Shown here: positions 6,911-10,973 of the stretch, piece by piece
How the letters are laid out: each line of letters begins with the position of its first letter
How positions within the stretch are numbered: the first letter of the stretch is position 1
Assembly (NCBI GenBank): GCA_964480525.1
Contig: CAYZOV010000044.1
Location: 1 to 10,973 of the forward strand
Reading direction: 5' to 3'
Length of the DNA stretch: 10,973 nucleotides
Source of the DNA: JAAZZIT01 sp964480525
GTDB taxonomy: Bacteria; Bacillota; Clostridia; Oscillospirales; Ruminococcaceae
The notes under the pieces: model-generated
What the model was told of the DNA's origin: nothing
What the model saw: only the letters and a program-made list of their open reading frames with translations
Database searches by the model: none
Position numbers and translations under genes: made by a program

Positions 6911-6937
6911 TGTTTTGCCGAAAATTATTGCAAAACA
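6911..6937 (-). other. Hairpin just past the thiI stop
   Basis: TGTTTTGC (6911-6918) and GCAAAACA (6930-6937) pair as an 8-bp stem with an 11-base loop directly after the thiI stop codon. There is no U-tract on the minus strand, so it is not a standard terminator; it may stabilise the thiI mRNA end. Confidence 0.45.
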
Positions 6938-6938
6938 T

Positions 6939-8114
6939 TTACTTTGCGTCGATAAAATGCACCGTGGTTTCCTCAACCGCTTTCTGAATCAGTTCCTCAA
7001 AATCGAACGCACTTTGCGCCTTGATTACGTCCTCCAAAACAGGCTTAGTTCTAGGGTGCTTCGGCGTAAACACCGTACAACAATCCTCGTATGGTTCAAT
7101 AGACGTGTCGTATGTGTCAATTTTTCGTGAAATTTCCACAATTTCACGCTTGTCCATGCCGATTACGGGACGGAAAACAGGAATCCTGCACACAGCGTCC
7201 GTGCAAACCATTGCGTACATTGTCTGACTGGCAACCTGCCCTATGCTTTCTCCCGTTACAAGCGCCTGAATACCCTTTTTTTCGCAAATTCTCTGGGCAA
7301 CTTCCATCATAATTCTTCGCATAATTATGGTAAAATATTCCTCGTCGCAGTTGTTTTTGATTTCTTCCTGAATTTTCGTAAACGGAACGCAGAAAAAGTT
7401 AATTCTACCGCAATAATTCGCCATTATCGAAGCAAGTTTTTCAACTTTCATTCTGGCTCTTTCAGATGTGTAAGGCGGCGATTCAAAGTGAATTGCGCTG
7501 ATTTCAACGCCCCTTTTCGCCATCATATAACCCGCCACAGGGCTGTCGATTCCCCCCGACAGCAAAAGCATAGCTTTTCCGCTGCTTCCCACAGGAATCC
7601 CCCCTGCGCCGTCAATGTTCACAGCATGAACAAACGCCTTTTCCTCACGGATTTCCACCGTCACCGTTACGTCGGGATTGTTCACGTCAACGGACAAATG
7701 GTCGAACCTTTCTAAAATCGCACCGCCCATTTCACGGCAGATTTCAGGGGATTTCATGTAAAATTTCTTGTCCGACCTTTTCGCCACAACTTTAAAAGTG
7801 TTGGCGTTTTCCAACGCTTCGGCAACATAATCTACCCCCTCCGTGGTGATTACGCCAAAATCCTTTTCAAAACCTTTGCAGCGACAAAGTTTTGCAATTC
7901 CGAAAACTTTTCCCAAAGCGTCCATAACCCCGTCAATGTCGCAATCGTCACTTTTCGGCGTAATGTACAAGGTTGACTGGGCTTTTTTGTAATCGAATTT
8001 CCCAAATTTAGAAATTCTTCGCCTGATGTTGCCTACCATTTTGTCCTCAAAGGTGTTTTTGTTTAACCCTTTAAGTGCGATTTCACCGTATTTTGCAAGA
8101 ATAATTTCACTCAT
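6939..8114 (-). CDS. thiI: tRNA 4-thiouridine synthase ThiI (short form)
   Basis: ThiI adenylates U8 of tRNA and accepts persulfide sulfur to make 4-thiouridine; in some bacteria it also feeds thiazole synthesis. The 391-residue protein has an N-terminal ferredoxin-like/THUMP region (about 1-165) and a PP-loop ATP pyrophosphatase domain with LLLSGGIDSPVA (183-194). An ALVTGESIGQVASQT segment (284-298) and EDCCTVFTPKHPRTKP (343-358) follow; one of those cysteines would be the sulfur-handling residue. It has no C-terminal rhodanese domain, as in Bacillus ThiI, so sulfur must come directly from a partner desulfurase. That partner is the gene immediately upstream, 22 bases away. AAAGGA precedes the ATG by 10 bases. 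Confidence 0.95.
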   Translation of the reverse strand: MSEIILAKYGEIALKGLNKNTFEDKMVGNIRRRISKFGKFDYKKAQSTLYITPKSDDCDIDGVMDALGKVFGIAKLCRCKGFEKDFGVITTEGVDYVAEALENANTFKVVAKRSDKKFYMKSPEICREMGGAILERFDHLSVDVNNPDVTVTVEIREEKAFVHAVNIDGAGGIPVGSSGKAMLLLSGGIDSPVAGYMMAKRGVEISAIHFESPPYTSERARMKVEKLASIMANYCGRINFFCVPFTKIQEEIKNNCDEEYFTIIMRRIMMEVAQRICEKKGIQALVTGESIGQVASQTMYAMVCTDAVCRIPVFRPVIGMDKREIVEISRKIDTYDTSIEPYEDCCTVFTPKHPRTKPVLEDVIKAQSAFDFEELIQKAVEETTVHFIDAK

Positions 8115-8136
8115 TTTATTAAATTCCTTTCACAGA

Positions 8137-9270
8137 TTACTTGATTTTGCAAAGTTGGGCTTGCGCCGACTTGATTCCCTCAACCAAAGCGTCAATGTCG
8201 CTTTCGTCGGTTTCGGCGGAAAAACTAACCCTTATCGTGCTGTCAAGACGATTTTCGGGAATGTTAAACGCCTTTAAAACCGAAGATTTTTTCCCTTTTG
8301 AACACGCCGAACCGCTGGAAACGTAAATTTCACGACTTTCAAGATAATGTAATAGGGTTTCGGACTTTATGTTCAGCACAGCTATACTATTTATATAAGG
8401 GAGGCAGTTTTCACCGCTGTTAAGTTCTACGCCTTTACAACTTTCTAAGGATTTTATAAGATAATTTCTTAACTCAACCGCCCTCTGAAAACGCTCTGAA
8501 ATCGTCAAGGCTTGCGCCTTTACAGCACTTCCAAACCCCGCAATCAACGGCACACTTTCAGTTCCGCTTCGCATACCTTTTTCCTGACCGCCACCCACAA
8601 GATATGGCGGAATTTTCACGCCTTTTTTTATGTACATTACCCCGATTCCTTTCGGCGCATGAACTTTGTGACCGCTTATGGATATGCAATCCGCAAAAAG
8701 CTTGTTTACTTTTATTTCCGTTTTTAGAAATCCTTGTACAGCGTCGCAATGGGTTATGCACTCCGGAAATTTTCTCTTAATTCTCCGAAACACCCTTTCT
8801 ACGGGCAAAACATAGCCTGTTTCGTTGTTCACAAGCATACAGCTTACCAAAAAAGTGTTGTCGTCAACCGCACCGAAAATCATGTCGTCGGTGATTTTGC
8901 CCTCAGCGTCGGGAAATATACGCACTACTTCAAAACCGCTTTTTTCCAGCTTGTCAAACGCAACCGCCACCGACGGGTGTTCCACCGCCGTGGTCACGAC
9001 CCTCTTTTTTCGCCGCCCGAACTTTTCAGCACACCCGAAAATAATGGCGTTTGAACTTTCGGTTGCGCAAGAGGTGAAGTAAAGCTCTTCGCCTTTACAC
9101 CCCAGAACTTCGCCCAAAATTTCTCTGGTGTTGCTCACAATTTTTTCGGCACATATTCCAAGCCCGTAAAGGCTTGACGGGTTTCCGAAATCATCTTTCA
9201 AAGCGCCCAAAACCGCTTCGCAAACGCAGTCCAAAGGCTTCGTTGTCGCCGAATTGTCAAGATAATGCAT
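8137..9270 (-). CDS. NifS/IscS-family cysteine desulfurase, likely ThiI partner
   Basis: This PLP enzyme turns cysteine into alanine and a protein-bound persulfide. In the 377-residue reading the key residues are all present: YLDNSATT at the N-terminus, H98 in VEHPSV, D176 in HCDAVQ, PLP lysine K202 in SGHKVHAPKG, GGGQEKGMRSGTE (227-239), and catalytic C323 in SSGSACSKGK. I place the start at ATG 9270, not at the in-frame ATG 9279: AAAGGA ends directly against the latter (0 bases) but is 9 bases from the former, and the protein then begins MHYLDNSATT as the family does. Lying 22 bases before thiI, it matches the nifZ-thiI arrangement of Bacillus, where the desulfurase is dedicated to tRNA thiolation. 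It is the first gene of the minus-strand series. Confidence 0.94.
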   Translation of the reverse strand: MHYLDNSATTKPLDCVCEAVLGALKDDFGNPSSLYGLGICAEKIVSNTREILGEVLGCKGEELYFTSCATESSNAIIFGCAEKFGRRKKRVVTTAVEHPSVAVAFDKLEKSGFEVVRIFPDAEGKITDDMIFGAVDDNTFLVSCMLVNNETGYVLPVERVFRRIKRKFPECITHCDAVQGFLKTEIKVNKLFADCISISGHKVHAPKGIGVMYIKKGVKIPPYLVGGGQEKGMRSGTESVPLIAGFGSAVKAQALTISERFQRAVELRNYLIKSLESCKGVELNSGENCLPYINSIAVLNIKSETLLHYLESREIYVSSGSACSKGKKSSVLKAFNIPENRLDSTIRVSFSAETDESDIDALVEGIKSAQAQLCKIK

Positions 9271-9279
9271 AAAATTCAT

Positions 9280-9285
9280 TCCTTT
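9280..9285 (-). promoter_or_regulatory. Ribosome binding site that fixes the desulfurase start
   Basis: AAAGGA on the minus strand abuts ATG 9279 with no spacer but is 9 bases from ATG 9270. Only the downstream codon is usable with normal spacing. Confidence 0.8.
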
Positions 9286-9500
9286 GTATTATGTATTTAT
9301 TGTAAATTTTCTGTATTTTTTCTAAAACCAAACTGCCCCTGTGAATCCCACTTTTCCGTGTAACTCCGACTTTCAAAGTAACGCACTTTCTGCCAACCAC
9401 TATTTCAAACTTTGTGACCGCCGTGGTTTGACTTTTGTAGCTGTAACATTGCCGTGAAACCTCACTATCTCACATAGTTCGTCAGAACATTAAAGTTTCC
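9286..9500. other. Gene-free left flank of the hairpin region
   Basis: No credible coding frame on either strand. The part next to the desulfurase (9286-9330) is AT-rich and must contain its promoter, but I find no convincing -35/-10 pair. Further right, short words recur. TGTGAATCCCACTTTT (9340-9355) reappears with one change at 10316-10331, and CTTTCAAAGTA (9370-9380) recurs exactly at 10449-10459, both in the same order in the centre of the inverted pair. A partial copy of the 47-base repeat begins near 9479. Confidence 0.5.
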
Positions 9501-9547
9501 GTTTTTCACTAACTTTAGAACTTCGTCAGAATATAAAAGTTTTCGTC
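9501..9547 (+). repeat. 47-base direct repeat, copy A
   Basis: This segment matches 9656-9702 at 40 of 47 positions without gaps. It starts GTTTTTCACTAACTTT and contains CGTCAGAATATAAAAGTTTT. A partial third copy of its right half lies just before it (about 9479-9501, GTCAGAACATTAAAGTTT). It is non-coding as far as can be seen. Confidence 0.8.
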
Positions 9548-9655
9548 CACCTTTTTGAAAACGTGCCGTTTTCATCGATTCAGCTCGCAACACTTTTGTT
9601 ATGTGTCCTACTTTGTTTTGCTCGCTGGCGAAGTTTGAAATGGTTTAAAGTTTTA

Positions 9656-9702
9656 GTTTTTCGCTAACTTTGAAATTTCGTCAGAACATAAAAGTTTCGG
9701 TC
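9656..9702 (+). repeat. 47-base direct repeat, copy B
   Basis: Copy B of the direct repeat, starting GTTTTTCGCTAACTTT and containing CGTCAGAACATAAAAGTTTC. It directly abuts the first hairpin of the left arm (9702-9721), so it may mark the outer border of the structured element. Confidence 0.8.
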
Positions 9703-9721
9703 AAGCCTTTTCAAAGGCTTG
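9702..9721 (+). other. Perfect 9-bp hairpin at the outer edge of the left arm
   Basis: CAAGCCTTT (9702-9710) and AAAGGCTTG (9713-9721) are perfect complements with a 2-base gap, in practice an 8-bp stem with a tetraloop. The matching position of the right copy is beyond the window end. Confidence 0.7.
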
Positions 9722-9734
9722 CAGGGGGTTAAGT

Positions 9735-10140
9735 GGGGACAGCGTCCCCCTTATCGCCGTCCGCAGACGGCGAAATACCCCAATCCCATAAAGCGTTTTT
9801 CGGGGAAGTCAAAACTAGAGCCATCTAGTTTTGACGTGGGGTGCTTTTCAAGTAAAAAGCACCCCTACCGACAAGGTTTAACAATCTCCCCTCGCAAAAT
9901 AGTCCGGTGGACTATTTTGCGATAAACAAAGTGGGGTAGGAAAATGTGCAAGGGTTTTAGGTTTTGGCTAGTTTTGTGCTGATAGCCAAAGTTTGCTATT
10001 AGGAGCTACGCTCCTAGATTGGTTTGTAACCTTTTTGACTATTCTTTTTCAAAGGGGGAAACCTTCTTTGGGGAAGGAAAACTAAAAAAATCCCCCAAAA
10101 TCGGGGGCATTTCCCTTTTCCTTTAGGTTTTCCCCCCTTG
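9735..10140 (+). repeat. Multi-hairpin element, left copy of an inverted pair
   Basis: This is a series of hairpins in fixed order: GGGGAC/GTCCCC (9735-9749); CGCCGTC/GACGGCG (9755-9772); CCCC...GGGG with conserved AAGCGTTTTT (9778-9805); GTCAAAACTAGA/TCTAGTTTTGAC with loop GCCA (9808-9835); GGGGTGCTTTT/AAAAGCACCCC with loop CAAGTA (9838-9865). Then come TCGCAAAATAGTCC/GGACTATTTTGCGA (9892-9922); TTTGGCTA/TAGCCAAA (9963-9990); TAGGAGC/GCTCCTA (10000-10016); GGTT/AACC (10021-10031); and a large final fold (10050-10140). The reverse complement of 10573-10967 carries the same series with the same linkers, for example AAGGTTTAAC. No convincing protein is encoded. Perfect stems, conserved loops and paired substitutions between copies argue for selection on structure, or for hairpin self-correction. 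I do not recognise a named family. Confidence 0.85.
10084..10107 (-). terminator. Terminator-like hairpin in the left arm, facing left
   Basis: Read on the minus strand, CCCCC (10107-10103), loop GATTTT and GGGGG (10096-10092) are followed by A and seven T residues (10090-10084). This is a textbook intrinsic terminator for transcription running leftward out of the centre. It is conserved in the right arm. Confidence 0.6.
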
Positions 10141-10572
10141 ACCCCCTTTTCCTTAGCACCTTTTCCCCCTGTCTCGATTTTTTTATCAGGAGGTCGCTTA
10201 CGTTCGCAATGTCGGTTCAAACTTTCGTTTAAACTTTTAATTTGTTGTTAAACTATCACTTTGACAAAGCCACTACGTTGGGAATCAACTCTGTAAAAGC
10301 AAATGGTTTTCTTTCTGTAAATCCCACTTTTGTAAAAAACAATTAACTATCGTGTTGATAGTCCGTTTGAATTAACATGGGTTGAAAACTCCAACAAATT
10401 CCTAACCCCTAAAAAGCTCTAGCCTAAGCGGTTTCCTATCTTCCCCACCTTTCAAAGTACACGCTCTAAACCGCAAACTGTTTTGGCAACAAGATGATTA
10501 GTAAAGGCACGCTCGCAGTCGTTGCTTTTTAAAAATCGGGGCATTGGGTTGGGGTTGGCGGGAAGAGGGTTT
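10141..10572. other. Centre between the two inverted arms
   Basis: About 430 bases without a credible gene. It contains a 6-bp hairpin ACTATC/GATAGT (10346-10362) and GCGGTTT/AAACCGC (10428-10434 and 10468-10474, 33-base loop). It also holds two motifs shared with the left flank (10316-10331 and 10449-10459). I see no convincing promoter; a TTGACA at 10261 has no matching -10. Because both arms carry terminators facing outward from here, any transcript starting in the centre would be short. Confidence 0.5.
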
Positions 10573-10967
10573 CAAAGGGGGAAACCGTGCCGGGGAAGGG
10601 AAATGCCCCGATTTTGGGGGATTTTTTTAGTTTCACTTCCCCAAAGAAGGTTTCCCCCTTTGAGAAAAAAGTGTTTGCTAACGCAAAACCAATCTAGGAA
10701 CGAAGTTCCTACGGACAGACTTTAGTTGCTAACAAGAAAGTTTGCCTTGCTTTTTAAAGCTGTCAAACTTTGTACGTCGCAAAATAGTCCACAGGACTAT
10801 TTTGCGAGGGAAGTTCGTTAAACCTTTTAGGTAGGGGACTTTTTACTTGAAAAGTCCCCCATCGCAAAAACATAATGGCTTATGTTTTTGCTCCCCCCGA
10901 AAAACGCTTAATGGTATTGGGGTATTTCGCCGTCTGCGGACGGCGACCAAAGGACTTCGTCCTTTGG
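10573..10967 (-). repeat. Multi-hairpin element, right copy of an inverted pair
   Basis: The reverse complement of this stretch matches the left copy module by module. Outward from the centre, in plus coordinates: a nested fold with perfect 14-bp outer stem CAAAGGGGGAAACC/GGTTTCCCCCTTTG (10573-10586 and 10649-10662) and inner GGGGAAG/CTTCCCC; TTTGC/GCAAA (10674-10687); TAGGAAC/GTTCCTA (10695-10711); AAAGTTTG/CAAACTTT with inner GCTTT/AAAGC (10737-10771). Then TCGCAAAATAGTCC/GGACTATTTTGCGA (10777-10807); GGGGACTTTT/AAAAGTCCCC (10834-10859); GCAAAAACATAA/TTATGTTTTTGC (10864-10891); CGCCGTC/GACGGCG (10928-10945); CCAAAGGAC/GTCCTTTGG (10947-10967). The element runs off the window end. The stretch between the 10705 and 10777 stems is the least conserved relative to the left copy. 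Confidence 0.85.
10606..10628 (+). terminator. Terminator-like hairpin in the right arm, facing right
   Basis: On the plus strand, CCCC (10606-10609), loop GATTTT and GGGG (10616-10619) are followed by GA and seven T residues (10622-10628). It mirrors the left-arm hairpin, so both would stop transcription leaving the centre. Confidence 0.6.
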
Positions 10968-10973
10968 AAACCT

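Noticed and set aside
9719..9925. 68-residue plus-strand frame in the left arm
   Set aside because: It runs through several perfect hairpins, and the protein reflects the palindromes rather than any fold.
10014..10220. Lys/Gly/Pro-rich minus-strand frame, and a similar plus-strand frame at 10522-10725
   Set aside because: Both arise from the G- and C-runs of the terminal fold in each arm, have no ribosome site, and their similarity is due to the inverted repeat.
9735..10967. Integron attC sites
   Set aside because: GTTTAAC (RYYYAAC-like) occurs in the arms, but no matching GTTRRRY lies at attC distance, there are many hairpins rather than one bulged stem, and there is no gene cassette.
9479..10973. 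CRISPR array
   Set aside because: The repeats are few, diverged and irregularly spaced, with no uniform spacers and no cas genes.
9702..10973. Insertion sequence or MITE with terminal inverted repeats
   Set aside because: There is no transposase, no visible target-site duplication, and the similarity extends through whole arms rather than the tips. The right end is outside the window, so a non-autonomous element cannot be excluded fully.

Overview
This window looks like chromosome from a low-to-moderate GC, gut-type Clostridia, most like Oscillospiraceae/Ruminococcus. The grounds are a class B sortase, a SleB-type wall hydrolase with a Thr-rich linker, a NifS-like desulfurase paired with a short ThiI, and strong AAAGGA/GGAGG ribosome binding sites. 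This placement is inference; there is no rRNA or marker gene here. All ten credible protein genes lie on the minus strand between positions 78 and 9270, so they read right to left.

In transcription order: a cysteine desulfurase and ThiI form a sulfur-relay pair for tRNA 4-thiouridine (9270-6939). A PncC/CinA-C amidohydrolase and a class B sortase follow (6856-5138), then a membrane-anchored SH3b/SleB-type hydrolase closed by a clear terminator at 3676-3708. A clean TTGAAA-17-TATAAT promoter (3564-3592) then drives a two-gene unit: a ThyX-like protein lacking the usual ThyX signature, and a three-zinc-ribbon protein. A third group holds a PptA-like tautomerase overlapping maf (NTP pyrophosphatase). 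After a 148-base gap come an unrecognised 105-residue protein and a Cys-rich DUF3795-type protein, ending at a strong terminator (3-54).

From 9271 to the window end (about 1.7 kb) I see no credible gene. This stretch is the most unusual part. It holds two diverged copies of a roughly 390-base element made of a fixed series of hairpins, set in inverted orientation (9735-10140 on plus; 10573-10967 on minus) around a 430-base centre. At least four matching hairpins differ between copies by paired changes that keep the stems intact (ten paired positions by my count), while several loops and linkers are unchanged. That pattern fits a structured RNA or a structured single-stranded/cruciform DNA element. 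Each copy also carries a terminator-like hairpin that would stop transcription leaving the centre. The left flank has a 47-base direct repeat and shares short motifs with the centre. I do not recognise this element as a named RNA or repeat family, and its right end is cut by the window edge.
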